A stretch of 64,000 bases of DNA from Pogonophryne albipinna (Eukaryota > Chordata > Actinopteri > Perciformes > Artedidraconidae): positions 12,401,954 through 12,465,953 of the forward strand of contig CM053256.1 in assembly GCA_028583405.1 (NCBI GenBank), given 5' to 3'. Made by a program: the position numbers and the translations under genes. Below the pieces are notes generated by a model. That model was not told where the DNA came from. It worked only from the letters and a program-made list of their open reading frames with translations, and ran no database searches. Shown piece after piece: positions 1-15,000 of the stretch. Positions within the stretch are counted from its first letter, which is position 1. The number at the start of each line of letters is the position of its first letter.

Positions 1-14
1 CGGAGAGCTACCAG
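1..14 (+). CDS. dnah11: dnah11, probable end of the preceding exon
   Basis: The first 14 bases end in CAG followed by GTAATC, a good splice donor. Read so that the exon ends in phase 0 they give E-S-Y-Q, which joins in frame to D-L-M-D-D at the exon starting at 136. The intervening 121-base intron ends in a pyrimidine-poor but acceptable TTCTTACAG. The exon is too short to prove by itself. Confidence 0.5.
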
Positions 15-3000
15 GTAATCTGCGGTAGACTGGGATTTTAAAATCTACCACTGCCTCTTAACTCATTATAGTGTCTTCTTCTTCAAACAGTACATTACCC
101 TTATGTTATGTTGTCATGTAATATAATTCTTACAGGATCTAATGGATGACATGCTGGATTTGTTGGACCTGAGGCAAGAAATAATGGAGCGAGTGGAAAA
201 CGTCCTCAAGGAAGCAATAAATGACCAGAGAAAGTTTGATTGCTACACCCATCTGTGGCAAGATGACAGGGCTGAGTTCCTCGGCCAGTTTCTGCTGTAT
301 GGGCGTGTCCTGACAGCCGAAGAGATGGAAGCTCATGGAGCAGATGGCCTCCCTGAGAGCCCGCCCACAATTGATAACTTCAAAGAACAGGTGAAATGCT
401 CTTTTAAATCCTGATTCATATTTCCCATACATGGCTGGTGAGTTAATTGTTAGCTGTTTTGTGGTCTTCATTTTACAGATCGATTATTATGAGGATCTTT
501 ATGCTGACATTTCCAAACTTGAAGACTTCAAAGTGTTCAATGGATGGTTTCGGGTGGATATCAAGTTCTTTAAAGTGAGCCTCCTTAACACTGTGAAGAA
601 GTGGAGCTGGCTTTTTAAAGAACACCTCTTGACCTATGTCACTAACAGGTACATTTAGTTTCTGCATGGCTTTAGATGCACACTAAACTGTAACATCACT
701 TATACTTACTGTACATGTTTTCCCTCTCAGTCTCGATGAGCTGCAGAAGTTTGTCCGAGCCACTGTTGAAGGGCTAGGCCAGCCTGTGGCTAAAGGAAAC
801 CACCGTGGCCTGGTGGAAGTGATGAGTCATCTGTTGGCCGTCAGAGACAGACAAGCAGCCACAGACAAGATGTTTGAGCCTTTTAGAGACACAGTGATCC
901 TGCTGGAGCAGTATGGAGTGATCATACCAGACCAGGTCCATTCTCAGCTAGAGGTAATACATTGAATGGTTTATTGGTTCCTATTTGCATGCTACCTTCA
1001 AGAACATATGTGATACTTAATTATAATTTATTCACAAATAATTTTCATTTTGATCTTTGAAAATCTAAATAACTCTCTCAATAGGAACTTCCTGAGAAAT
1101 GGAGTGGGGCAAAAAAATTGGCCTTAAAAGTGAGGCATGAGGTAGCTCCCATGCAGAATGCAGAAGTGATGGTGATACGGAAACGATGCATGACGTTTGA
1201 GGTGAAGTCGCGTTTATATACAGCTTTAAGCTGTTAGAAGCTTTTGATTTTATATATATTTTAGCTAAAACAAGTAAAGTAATACTTCTTATTTTTCAGG
1301 TGAAACAAAGCAAATTCAGGGAGATGTTCAGAGCAACAGCGCCATTCAGATACAATGCTGTGCGACCCTACATCAGTCTGGAGAAGGTAGGAGTTCAACC
1401 TTGACTTGATTATAATAATATTGTATTATACTATACACTTTGGATAACAATTACCATGTGTTGTTTTCTAGTCTGAAAAAGCCGTTCGAGACATGGAGAA
1501 GGAGGTGGCAGAGCTGCAGGAGTCCACGAATCTCTTCGATGTTACTATTCCTGACTACAGAGACATCAAGTCCTGCAGGCGAGAGATCACGGTCCTCAAA
1601 GAATTATGGGACATTGTTGTGTTTGTGCAGGTGAGTTGCTTAATATATACTGTATATTTAAAGTCTCTATTCTGTGTGTGTGAAGGGAAATCCAGCTTAA
1701 GGCCTCATCCCCCCCCACTTCAATGACCCAAAAACTCAATAACATGTCCTCTTAGGAGCCGTCATTGATCCTTTGAATACCCTGTCGCCTCTAAATGTCC
1801 CCATTAAGTCCCCTCAGCCCATTGACCCCTCTGCATGCGTCTTTATCTATACAGAGCAGTGTTGAAAACTGGACAATGACCAAATGGAGGCAGATAAACG
1901 TGGACCAGATGGATGGCGAATTGAGGAGGTTTGCCAAGGTGAGGTCACCAACAGTGCTGCATCACACCAGCATATCTCTCCTGCTGCCTTGCTGTTATGC
2001 ACCGTTGCTATTGTAACAGATGCCTTCTAATAACTAATTATGTTTACCTGCCTTCTGTTTGTGTAGGACATACGGAAGCTTGACAAAGAGGCTCGCATTT
2101 GGGATGTGTATTCCGGGTTAGACCTTTATGTAAAGAACCTGTTGACGTCACTGCGGGCCGTGAGTCAGCTACAGGACCTGGCAATACGAGAGCGCCACTG
2201 GGTGCAGCTAATTAGAATAACACAGGTGCATTAACACACACATCAGTGGTCCTGCAATAGAGCATTGTTTTGCTTGCATGATAACAAAATGACACTTTGC
2301 TTCATGACATTAATTATTTTATAATAGATGGACTTCACTGTGACGGACAGCACCACTCTGGGAGACCTCTTGGCTCTGCAGCTCCATTTGTTGGAAGACG
2401 AAGTTCGCAACACTGTGGATAAGGCAGTCAAAGAGATGGCCATAGAGAAGGTTGTTCTGCAGTAAAATATATGGGGTCAAACACTTCAAATTAAATTGGG
2501 ATTTTGCATGTGGAAAAAAGTGACTACATCAGCGAGGAGCTAACTTTTTATACACATGGTCCCTAGCTGAACTGCAAAAACCATGGAATGCAAAACATCA
2601 ACTTTTCAGCATTGGGAGTATGTTCTTAGATTATCCAAAAAGTTAAAGAATGGTTTATTTAGCAGAAAAAAAAGAGAATTTGTATAATTACTCAAGGAAC
2701 ACTTCATCTAAAGTCCTATAAGACATACAAATATATTTTTTTGTTATTACATTTGGTGTCTAAATTACCCCTACACCAAATGTAGAATTTATAATTTAAC
2801 CAAAAGTAAATGCAGGTTCAAACATATAACCATTATGCTATATACTTATTTTTTATTTCAGATTGTGACAGAAATAAGTAAAACGTGGGCATCGATGGAG
2901 CTTTCATATGAAGATCATTACCAAACCTCTGTGCCGCTGCTGAAATGTGACGAGGAACTCATTGAAACTCTCGAGGATCATCAGGTGAATATCTAAGCTG

Positions 3001-6000
3001 CTGATTTTATGTGTGATCTAATTTCATGGAATGCACAATGGCTGTGAAGCTCTCAAGATCAGTTGTCTGAGAGGAGCACTGATAGTTAAGGGCTGAATAG
3101 AGATGAGGGTGCAGAAAGGGGCCGCCCTGTCTGACTGTCTAACAGCACAGCTGAGAGAAGAGGGGTCCCTATTGAGTCTTTAGATTTATAGCTGCGGGAG
3201 GACACAGGGCATTGTTGCACCGCGGCGGTCTTTGTACATGTCCACCAGATGCATTGGGGGTTATAGCCAGCAATTAGAAGTCTTGCCACTTTAGTGCCTA
3301 GATCTTTGTGTAAACAGACTGTTTCCCTCCCCCATTTTAATGGCATGGCATGCTGATGAGCTTGAATATGCATTGAAATTAAACTGACACATGTTATGAG
3401 GTTTAGGTTATTAAGATATTACTTTCTCTGGCCATAGATTGGGTGGTAGTTAAGTGTATTTGAGTTTTGCATTGGATCAAATCGTTTTGAAAGACTATAA
3501 CCATGTCTGCGTGTCTTCATCCTCTAGGTTCAGCTCCAGGGCATCTTTCAGAGCAAGTATGTGCATCACTTCCTGTTCCAGGTAGTGGAGCTGCAGAAAC
3601 AGCTGACTGTGGCGGACTCTGTGCTGATGGTCTGGATGGAGGTCCAAAGAACGTGGGCCTACCTGGAAAGCATCTTCAAGAGCTGTGACGACATCTGCCA
3701 GCAGCTGCCTGCAGATGCACACAGATTTAAAGTTTTAGATGCAGAATTTCAGGTCTGCACTTATGTTTACACCTCAGTCATGTAGTTATTCAAATACTAT
3801 TATTGTCATTATTGTAATCATGGTGATGATGGTTCTTTCAGGAGTTAATGTTGGACAGTGCTAAGACTAAAAACGTCATCGAAGCCACCAACAAATCTCA
3901 TCTATTTGAGAAGTTAGAGGATCTGCAAAGAAGGTTCATTTTCATTTAATTTGAATTATACTGCTCACAGTTTGAGGTATTGTGCTCACTATTTCCATAC
4001 TCTGTCTTTGAACAGGTTGTCATTGTGTGAAAAAGCCCTCGCTGAGTACTTGGAGACGAAGAGACTCGCATTTCCCCGATTCTACTTTATTTCATCTGCA
4101 GATTTGTTGGACATCCTCTCTAAAGGGAGTCGCCCCAGAGAGGTGCATACATGTAGCATTTCCCTTTATTTAGTTCATGTAACACACTTTAACTACTTTT
4201 TCTGTCATGAACAAAATAATGACACAGTGTATTTCGCAGGTAACTGTCCACCTCTCAAAATTATTCGACAACATGGCAAATCTTGAGTTTTCTAAAAATG
4301 AACATCTGGATAATCCTAAACGTGCAGTGGGCATGTACAGCAAAGAGAAAGAATATGTCCCATTCCAGACTGAATGTTGCTGTAACGGGCCGGTAAGATT
4401 ACATTGACTATCAGAAAATCTGTATTTGTTACGATATTTCACAAGACAACCTAACGAATGAAACAAATACTTCAGGTGGAGGCATGGCTCTCTTCTCTGG
4501 AGGAGTCGATGAGGGAATGTGTCCGCGGGCACCTGTCCGAGGCTGTGTCTGCGTACGAGGACAGACCCAGAGAGCAGTGGATTCTCGACTTCCCGGCCCA
4601 AGTGGCTCTCACCGGATCCCAGATCTGGTGGAGCAATGATATGGAGCTGGTGTTCAAAAGACTAGAGGAAGGGTTTGAGTCTGCTCTCAAAGATTACAAC
4701 AAGAAACAGGTACACTGCATGATGCATTCACACACAAATAAAGATTTCAATGAAATGCAGCTTAGTTGATAAGAAATCTGACTGATCCAAAATAAGAAAC
4801 ATTTTTGTAAATATTTGCTTAATTTAATATATGATATACTTCATATTTGGGCCAAACTGCAGAGTGTTTAAAGACGACATACATGTGAAAGGTGTTATGC
4901 TCATTTATACGTATCTAGTTATTAGAAGAATATTCAATATAAAATGTAATATTTGGGCAGCATGGTAGCGCACTTGGTAGAGCAGGCAACCCATGTAAAT
5001 AAGAAAAGGTTAAACTCTTGATTAGTTTTTATTTCTATACACATTATTTATAAATCTATGTATATTTATTACAATGTAAAGATTAGATAATGTACTATCT
5101 GACTGGTTTCTGTGTCTGTTGTAAGTGAAATGGCAACTGCTAAAGATAATGCAGACATTTTCCATAGTGCCATTATAATGAAATCAGCCTGCTTGTAGGG
5201 CCCTGTTGTGGCGTATGCTCATAGTTGTATGATCACTCTTGTCAGATTCATCAGCACTATTTAAGGTTAGCTTGTCCTTGGTTGCTGTTTGAATAATCTC
5301 TCTCCCTTCAACGCACTGCACCGCACTGATTGGATCTGCTGTCATACAAGACTAGTGACAAATGCAGGACATGCAGTGATGTTTTAGTCAATACAAGAAC
5401 AAAAGACTACTTCTGATTGTCTGTTTCTTTCAAAATGCCCTCAGGGTCTGCATTAATACACTTAAAGTGCATGGGTTTAAGATATAATGACTTTGAATGC
5501 CTACAAATACAAGTGAAACCTGACGTTTGTTGCCAAATTAATCTCATGTGAATTCAAATTGGCACTCGTGTTTTTCTTTCTCCAGATTTCTCAACTCAAC
5601 ATGTTGATCAGCATGCTGCTGGGGGAGCTGAGCTCAGGCGACAGACAGAAGATCATGACCTTATGCACTATTGATGTCCATGCAAGAGACATTGTTGCCA
5701 GCCTCATTGCCCAAAAGGTTTGAACAATTTACATCATCTCATAAAGATCATCTCCTTTAAGTCGGATACATGTAACATTGCATTCTAGTAATATAAAGAA
5801 ATTCTCATCATATTGGTGTGGAAAAGATAATATCAGTGTTTTTTAAATTTATTTGATTCTCTATGGAAAATCCAATGAAAAGCATAGATTAGAACCTTTT
5901 CACTGTGTATTGACCGAGATAAACAAGAGAGGAATTTTACCCAAGGGATACAAAATGCTGTAAACTTTAGATCTAAACTAAAACATGACAATATTTGAAA

Positions 6001-9000
6001 TAGTTATGATCATTTGACTCCCTGCTGCCCGTATCTCTTGTGATATTATTACCAGCAGCTGAATCTGTTCTCAGGTCACCTCCTCTCAGGCCTTTCCATG
6101 GCTTTCCCAGCTGCGGCACTGCTGGTATGAGCAGCAGCTTCAGTGCTTCGTTAACATCTGTGACGCCCAGTCCCCTTACTCGTACGAGTATCTTGGAAAT
6201 ACATCGCGTCTCGTCATCACCCCCCTCACAGACCGGTAACTCTGCTGTTTCATCACCTTTCAGTCTATGCAAGTATCATTTCATCACATTTTCTACATTC
6301 AGCGTGGCTAAACACAACATTTGTGTCTCTCTGAATGCTGGTCCCGTGGGCATGTTTAGGTGCTACATCACTCTAACTCAGTCACTTCACCTGACCATGA
6401 GTGGGGCCCCAGCTGGCCCCGCAGGAACAGGGAAGACTGAGACAACGAAGGATCTTGGCAGAGCCATGGGTGTCATGGTTTACATCTTCAACTGTTCTGA
6501 ACAGATGGACTACAAGGTTGGACATTCAATCAGAGGACAATTCAAAGTTATTCTCTTTGCTCAGTGTATGTCTTGATTATCTGTTTACACATGAATGCTA
6601 AATGTATTTTTTTCTTTTACATGTTCAGTCAATTGGAAATATCTACAAAGGTCTTGCACAGACCGGAGCATGGGGTTGCTTCGATGAGTTCAACCGTATC
6701 GCTGTGGATGTTTTGTCCGTCGTGGCAGTGCAGGTCAAAACTATACAGGACGCCATTCGCACTAAAAAGAAAAGGTAACAAGTGAAGGCTGAATACATCA
6801 AGACTTCATGCTGTAAGACTGAAAACTGTGTTAATAGTCAGCTGCAAATATGGTTTGACCTCAGAAAAATTGCAACGACAGGTTTCTCAACAGATTATTG
6901 TATTATCAGGTGTACTTAATAACATACTAAAAGTCTACCAAGATCTGACTACTAGAAATGTGTATTTTTCAAGATGCCCGAAATTCCTTAAAATACCCTA
7001 ACTCCTTCATCATTTATGAAGTATTTTTTTGGTATAAACTTATGTTTTGGGGGTCTATAAATCCATTTGGACTTGTCCAAATTGCAATAATATGATTACA
7101 TCATTTTAAAATCATACATTTTAAATATATATATAACCCTCCATGCAACCTCACAGGTTCCTGTTCCTGGACCAAGACATTGTGTTAAAGCCCTCTGTGG
7201 GGATATTCATCACTATGAACCCTGGCTATGCAGGCAGGACGGAGCTACCCGAGAACCTCAAGGCTCTTTTCAGGTGAGAGGGAAACCGCAGCTTCTTTCA
7301 TAATGTGCCTTGATTCAGCAGGAAGTTCATGGTCTGCATTTCCTGTGTCCTGCCGTAGACCCTGTGCCATGGTGGTGCCGGACACTGAGCTCATTTGTGA
7401 GATAATGCTGGTGGCAGAGGGCTTCCGAGATGCTAAGCTTTTAGCCAGGAAGTTCATCACGTTGTATAGTCTCTGCAAAGAGCTCCTCTCCAAGCAGGTA
7501 GGAGAAATATTTTATAATTCAAAATGTTGGATTTGAAAACGGAGCATCCATAATAACGTTTTTCAGCCAACCCCTAGGAGCACAGTGATTCATGAAACCA
7601 TTCAATACACCTTTATCTTTCAAAAGAATGATGTATGGAAAGTAATTCATTGTCTATTCTTCTTTGTTTGTTAGGACCACTATGATTGGGGCTTGCGTGC
7701 TGTCAAGTCTGTTCTGGTTGTGGCCGGGGCCCTGAGAAGAAGAGACAAGAGTAGACCAGAGGATCAGGTGACTTGCATGTGTTTGGCATCTTACAGCCAC
7801 AAGAAGAGGAAGCCTCATCGTCTCATACTATAATCCACAATTTCACTTTATTTACCAGGTGCTGATGCGAGCGCTGAGAGACTTCAACATGCCTAAAATC
7901 GTCACTGAGGATGTGACTATCTTCTTGGGACTGCTTGGAGATCTGTTCCCAGGCCTGGAGGTGGAGAGAGAGAGAGACTGTGAGTTTGAAACGGCCGTCC
8001 GGAAGACAACGCTGGAGCTCCGACTCCAACCGGAGGAGACATTCATCCTTAAGGTTAGGACATGACATATACATGATACACTGAATACAATGCTTGACAA
8101 AAAGCTACAAATAATCTATTTTCCAACATTTCTTCATCAGGTGGTGCAGTTGGAGGAACTCATGGCAGTGCGTCATTCAGTCTTTGTTGTTGGAAATACA
8201 GGGACTGGAAAAAGCCAAGTAAGTTTGTATTGCCTTTTTAAAAGTAAATGCTCCGTTTGTTTCGGTAAGGTACATCAAATGTAAGTTTTTGTTTATCCCT
8301 TCACCAGATATTGAGAGTCCTCCATAAAACTTATGTCAACTTGAAAAGAAAGCCTGTGTGGAATGACCTCAATCCGAAGGCAGTGGACAGAGATGAATTG
8401 TTTGGCTTCATCCATCACGCAACTCGAGAGTGGAAAGATGGTAAACAGAGACGGTTTACTTAGAAATAAGAACATTTAAAATGCAGGACAAGTGCTAACT
8501 CATACCACATGTAATCAGTACCTTGATATATTTGTTATTAATTGTGCTTTTGAATCCCTGTGTTAGGTTTGCTTTCATCACTGATGCGAGAGCAAGCAAA
8601 CATCTCCCACACCGGACCTAAGTGGATTGTGTTGGATGGAGACATTGATCCGATGTGGATTGAATCACTCAACACGGTGATGGATGACAACAAGGTACCT
8701 CCCTCCTGTTCACCCATACACTAGTGTGCAACACATAGCAGCCAAGGTGGCATAGATAGAAAAAGATGTTTCTTTCCCCCTCCTTCAGCAATCACTTCCT
8801 GGAGTGTGAGTACTTGGAAATCTTTTTCCAGAGCAATGAATCATGTCCGAGTGATCTTGTGCCTTTGAAATATTCTAAAGCAAGTCTGTCCAATATGATG
8901 AAATATGAAGGTGTTTTCGGCAGAGTATTGTCCGTCATGTTGACCATTCAAATGTTATGACTTTTGTAAACTGTTATGCTTTCTAACGTCTTTCAGGTCC

Positions 9001-12000
9001 TCACGCTGGCCAGTAATGAACGTGTCCCACTCACTTCATCCATGAGACTGGTGTTTGAAATCAGCCACCTGCGGACGGCCACTCCTGCTACCGTGTCCAG
9101 AGCAGGAATCCTCTACGTCAACCAGCAGGACCTGGGCTGGAACCCGTGAGTGACACAGTTTGTATTCACATATGATCAAAGCATCGTTAACGTTTTCAAT
9201 TCAATGCTGTGTTTGTATTATCTTCTTTCTAATGTCTTGAGCTTGTTTCACTCAAGTGATGTTATTGAGTGTTATTACGTTTTCAATGTATCCTCATATA
9301 ACAGTTTGAGTTTTCCTATGAACGTCCAACAACCCAGGTGATCAGTTGTTCTGTGCAAGCTCCTGCAGTGCAGAACATGTGAAGGCAACAAACTACTTGG
9401 TTTAGTTTAAGAAAAGATCATGATTAGGGTAAAATGGATGATGTATGTAGCTTTACATGTTGGTTTTGGATAAGTAAATGGGTTACTGAGGCAGAAATGC
9501 AAATCCTAATGATCAGGTGGGTTAAATACAAATTATAGTGAAATACTTATTGTAGATAAAGTTACGAAACACTGAATAGGAACAGTCTGCATTGTTTCCA
9601 AAGACAAAGACACTGTTTCGGATCCTGATCAGATCAATACAGTAATATATAATGACTCCGTCTTCCTCAGGTACGTTGCTAGCTGGATTGACCAACGCGA
9701 ACGGCAGACAGAAAGGGCCCATCTCACCATCCTGTTTGAGAAATACGTTCCTCGTTGTCTAGAACAGATGAGAAACTCCTTCAAGACCATCACTCCCATC
9801 CCAGAAAGCTCTATGGTGCAGGTACGCAAACACAAGCATGTTCATGTAATGTTTCTCCTATTCTATGCTTGAACAGTCAACACATCACAATGAAATCATT
9901 ATTTTTTCCCCTTGTTCAGACACTCTGCGCTTTGCTCGACTGCCTTCTAACACCAGAAAATATTCCATCTGACTCTCCACGGGAGCTCTATGAGACCTAC
10001 TTCACCTTTGCCTGCATCTGGGCTTTTGGGGGGGCTCTGTATCAAGATCAGGTATTACTTTGGTTTGAATCAAGTGGATGAAATCGAGTTTGGATTAACA
10101 ACAAAACAAAAAAACGGCAACTATAATTCCTTATCAACATAAATAGCATATTAATGTAAGCATACTGTTGATGTGTACATTCTGACAAGGCAATGATACA
10201 CTCTCTGTTTGTTCTTAAAAAGCTTAATTCCTTTGGTGTTCAAAACTGTTTTCACTAAAGGACATTGTGCGTTTTTCATTGAAAATGTGGGTCTGGGCAT
10301 ATATCTAGGACTGTTATACAAGTTTATTGGACAGTTTGTTAATTATCTTTGTAATAGTTGGCTCTACTTACTCCTCGAGTTGTCTTTGTACTTCTGGAAT
10401 GTATAAATATAGGGTGAGGGGCCACACGGGCCCTTTTGCTGACAGACATGTCAAACTGTCAAGTGATCAAGAATATGATAAGCTTATTGTACCTGTCAAT
10501 GATTGTGACTAATTGAAGGGTTGTTCATTTAAATGATATATATTATTGCATGATATGATATGTTCTATGATTTGTCCAGCTCTATGATTACCGGGTACTG
10601 TTCAGTCAGTGGTGGACCAAAGAAATGAAGACGGTGAAGCTTCCAGCACAAGGGAGCGTGTTTGACTACTACCTTGACCCTCAAACAAAACGCTTCCTGC
10701 CCTGGAGTGACACTGTGCCGCCGTTTGAAATGGAAACGTGCACTCCATTACAGGTACAAAAAATATTAGCTACCGAAAATGCGGGGGAGTGTAACTCTTT
10801 GAGATGCAGACTTTTCAAAGCAGTTTGACAAATAATCACAAACATGATCACGAGCAACCTTCTTAAAGAAAATTAACCAGAAATGAACAATACAGCGATA
10901 TTAAAAATGTTTGTATGCCTGAGTGAACATAATAAGAGAGGGTAAAGTCCAATCATGAGGTTATGGTAGGGGTGCTAGAATGGATGATGGGCTTTCCACT
11001 GTGTCTGATTACCATCTACTACACCCCATACCAGACTGTGTGGGGGTGAAGGCATGAGCAATAAGGCTTGAGCTATCACCCACGCTCTATTGTCTTTCTG
11101 TATGCTCCTGCGTACAGCTGTGAATGCTCCAAAGGCTCTTGCTGAGCCATAATTAGTGGGGTTTTGTTCTGAGCAAATGATGCTATTATGACAGAATAGT
11201 TGTGGTGTACTGGGGAAATACAAGAAATTATAAATCACATACAATTCACTGAACACATGTCTGTCAATAAATCACACTCAAAGAAAGCCATAATAACTAT
11301 GTATGTTTCTGCTTTGTGTCTTCCTGCTGTTTCTATGATTGCAGGCTGTTCTGGTACACACAGCAGAGACTGTGCGTCTTCGCTACTTCATGGACTTGTT
11401 GCTGGAGAGGAGACAGCCAGTGATGCTGGTGGGGAATGCGGGAGTGGGAAAGACTGCACTTGTCAAGAACAAGTTTGACTGTCTGCCAGAGAGTTACATG
11501 AGTACAAAAGTACCCTTCAACTACCACACTACCTCCCTCATGCTGCAGGGTGAGAGAGGGGGGGGGGGGGGGGGTTCTGTTCTTTTGTAGTGACTCGTAT
11601 ATCAAGTAAACTGTAGCACCATCTGCTGGTAATGTTCAGATTCAGAAAGAGCGGAGGTGGAGAAAAACATAACAACCATTGTTATTGTAATCCTCGTCAT
11701 ATGGCATCTGCACTATTCCAAAGTTGGTTTGACTAGTGTATTCTAGCTTTTGTGTTTCTTGTATGTGTGGAGTTTTGTTGATATTTTGTTGTTGTTTGTT
11801 TTTTCTTGTAGAGATTCTTGAGCGACAGTTAGAGAAAAGAGCAGGACGAAGCTACTCCCCTGCAGGCAACAGAAGGATGGTCTACTTCATCGATGATATC
11901 AACATGCCAGCTGTCGACAGTTACGGAACAGTGCAACCTCACACACTCATACGTCAGCATCTGGATTATGGCCACTGGTGAGAAGACCCCACATGCTCAC

Positions 12001-15000
12001 TACTAGTTGTTGTTGTGTGTTTGAGTCTTATGCCACCACATGAACTATTTAGCAAAATTGTGGTCTGTTCACCTATTAAATAATGAATGTATTTCCTTTG
12101 ATCTCTGTAGGTATGACAGACAGAAGCTGAGCCTAAAGGAAATCCACAATACCCAGTATGTTGCCTGTATGAATCCAACGGCTGGGAGCTTCACTATCAA
12201 CCCCAGACTACAAGTATGTTTTCCATTCACAATGTCCTTGCATCTCAGTTTTTGATTTGAATTAAAACAAGCATATTGCTCCAGCATATCTTTTTTGAAA
12301 TGCAGTCTTATGAACTATCTATGTTTTGATACAGGATAGTTTTTGTAAGTGTACATTTAAATGTGTGAAAATAAATCTTAGTAAATAGTGTTTTTATATA
12401 TTTATTTGACGGTGGCAACGTTGATTCATTCATATCCTGAAGAATCAGGAGTCAATTGGTTTTTATAGTGAATCATGATTTGCAGAATATTTGCAAGAAA
12501 CTTTACTTTCACTTGTTTGCAGGGACTAGGATTATTTTATATCCGTGTATTTTGGAGCATAAACAAAACACGTAAACAATGTCAACATTTATTTTGACAT
12601 TTTCTGAAGTTTGGTTTGTGCCTTTTCTCTACAGAGACATTTCTCAGTGCTCGCGGTGAACTTCCCTTCGTCTGAGGCTCAGACGTCAATCTTCAGTCAG
12701 ATCCTGTGTGGCCATCTCAAGCAGGAGCACTTCAGTCCGCTGGTTCAGAGGAGTGCAGCAACTGTCGTCCAGGCTGCCATCTCTCTTCATCACAAGATGG
12801 TCCACAGCTTTCTTCCCACAGCCATCAAATTTCACTACACATTTAATCTACGAGACTTGTCGAATGTCTTCCAGGTAGTTAAGAGAGTGAGCAAATACTG
12901 CAATTACACTTTATAATGAAAACATGAACATTCATAGGATTATTTGTGTTCCTCAGGGCATCCTACTGGCTGGGCCTGACAGTGTGGGAGAGAGCACTGA
13001 CCTGGCACTGCTGTGGCTCCACGAGTCCTGCAGAGTGTACTCAGACAGACTGGTAGATGACAAGGACCTGCAGCTCTTCCGGAAGCTCCAGATGGAGACT
13101 GTGCATGAATGCTTTGAGGTGCAATACAGATTCTGTTAAAGGGTGTAAACCATTTAAATTGCTCTTCCTCACCTTAAGATATCAACACAAAGCAAGAGAT
13201 TTCAATGATTTATTATGCTTGTTCTCTTCCAGGGGCTGGAGGACAAAAAGGTGACACAGCAGCCCCTCCTCTATTGCCACTTTGCCCAAAAGGGCAATGA
13301 AGCCTCGTATGCTCCTGTTGCAGACTGGACTGCGCTCAGGTCCGTCCTCACAGATGCCCTGGAGAGCTACAACGAGCTCAACGCAGCCATGGATCTGGTG
13401 CTGTTTGAAGACGCCATGGAACATGTGTACGTGTAGCTGTTTCGCATCTTATTGTCATCGTCATGAAGACTTCATTCATTGTTTTTCTTTGACAACGTTC
13501 CTGAACTGTTTTGCACCAAAAATTAAACCTAAGACACTAAACACAAATGAGCAAAAGATGAAGCTTTAAAAAACGTAAAAGTAGTAAGGAAATAGTATTT
13601 TATGGAAAATAAAGATGGCACTTTTATGCAGAAAGCTAAGTTAATATGAGTGATTGGCTTATGTTAGAAGCATCTGCATTGCACAATAACTTTGACCTGC
13701 ACACATCCATATCAATATATTTAACATTCCGGACTCAAATATATATATATATATGTTTATTTAATGAATTTCTTGTTTTAACAGCTGTTTACCTGTATAT
13801 CATTTCGATTTTATCTTTAATTGTATTAACCTTATGTGAATCTGTGCTGTACTTTGGCTCTCACTCACTGTTGCTGCTTACACTCCTGAATTCCCCCACA
13901 GGGATTAATAAAGCTCCATTTTATTTGATCTAATCTGTGCAGCTGATATGAAGACTACACAACAGTCGGAATAGATGTATAGTATTTGATTGGAAAGAGT
14001 TATTTGATGGCGTAACAAAGATTGTGTTGTTACCAGCTGTCGCATCAGTCGTATCCTGGAGTCTCCGAGGGGTCACGGCTTACTGGTCGGGGTCGGGGGC
14101 AGCGGGAAGCAGAGCCTGACTCGTCTGGCTGCCTACATTTCCTCTGTGGAAGTCTTCCAAATCACTCTGACTAAGGGTTATAGCATTCAGGACCTCAAGG
14201 TAAATGTTGATGTGGTTAATAAGGTGCAGCCAAACTAAGTTTCACTCTAAACGATATTTTTATGAACATTGATGCCCTTTAAATCGTAGTTACAATCATT
14301 CAGAAGTCACTTAAATCAAGGATTATTTACAAAAATCCTTAAATAATTGTCCTTCTGGCTGCTTGGGGGACATTGATGCGATTTAGTTTTATTTATCTCT
14401 CACTGACACAGGAAATAATTGTCAAATACTATTTAAAGCCAATGGGAAATGTTTCAATATCGCATTGCAAGTTTGTCAATAGAATCATTTAATAGCCCCT
14501 TAAAAAAAATCCAGGCGCTATCATGGGACTTGTTGTGTCATTGATTATCATTGGGTAGAAATTCTCTAATGGACTCCTCATCAGTTTGAACAGCATGTTT
14601 ATTTCATGGCATGTGTTGTTTCATTTAGACGGATCTGGCAGGCTTGTTCCTGAAGACTGGAGTGAAGAACCAACGCGTGGCTCTGCTGCTGACTGACGCA
14701 CAGATCCCTGATGAACGCTTCCTGGTCATCATTAATGACTTACTGGCTTCAGGTCAGACCTAAACTCCATTATACTGGGTTTTAGCTGTGAGAGCACTGA
14801 TTCAGATCAATTATCCACTATCAAACTTCAAAAGTATTTGAAATCATTCTGAATGTATACATTGTATGAAGAGTAAATATCGATCAGCTCACCTTGTCAG
14901 ACTATGACTGTGTCTTTCCTTCCAGGGGAGATTCCTGAGCTCTTCAGTGAGGAGGAGATTGAAGGCATCGTGTCGGCGGTGAGAGCTGAGGTCCGAGCCC

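Noticed and set aside
4957..4992. tRNA-like words ('gcatggtagcgcacttggta', 'gagcaggcaa') in a dnah11 intron
   Set aside because: They resemble an A box of a tRNA-derived SINE, but no B box or tail follows within the expected distance. Too short to call.
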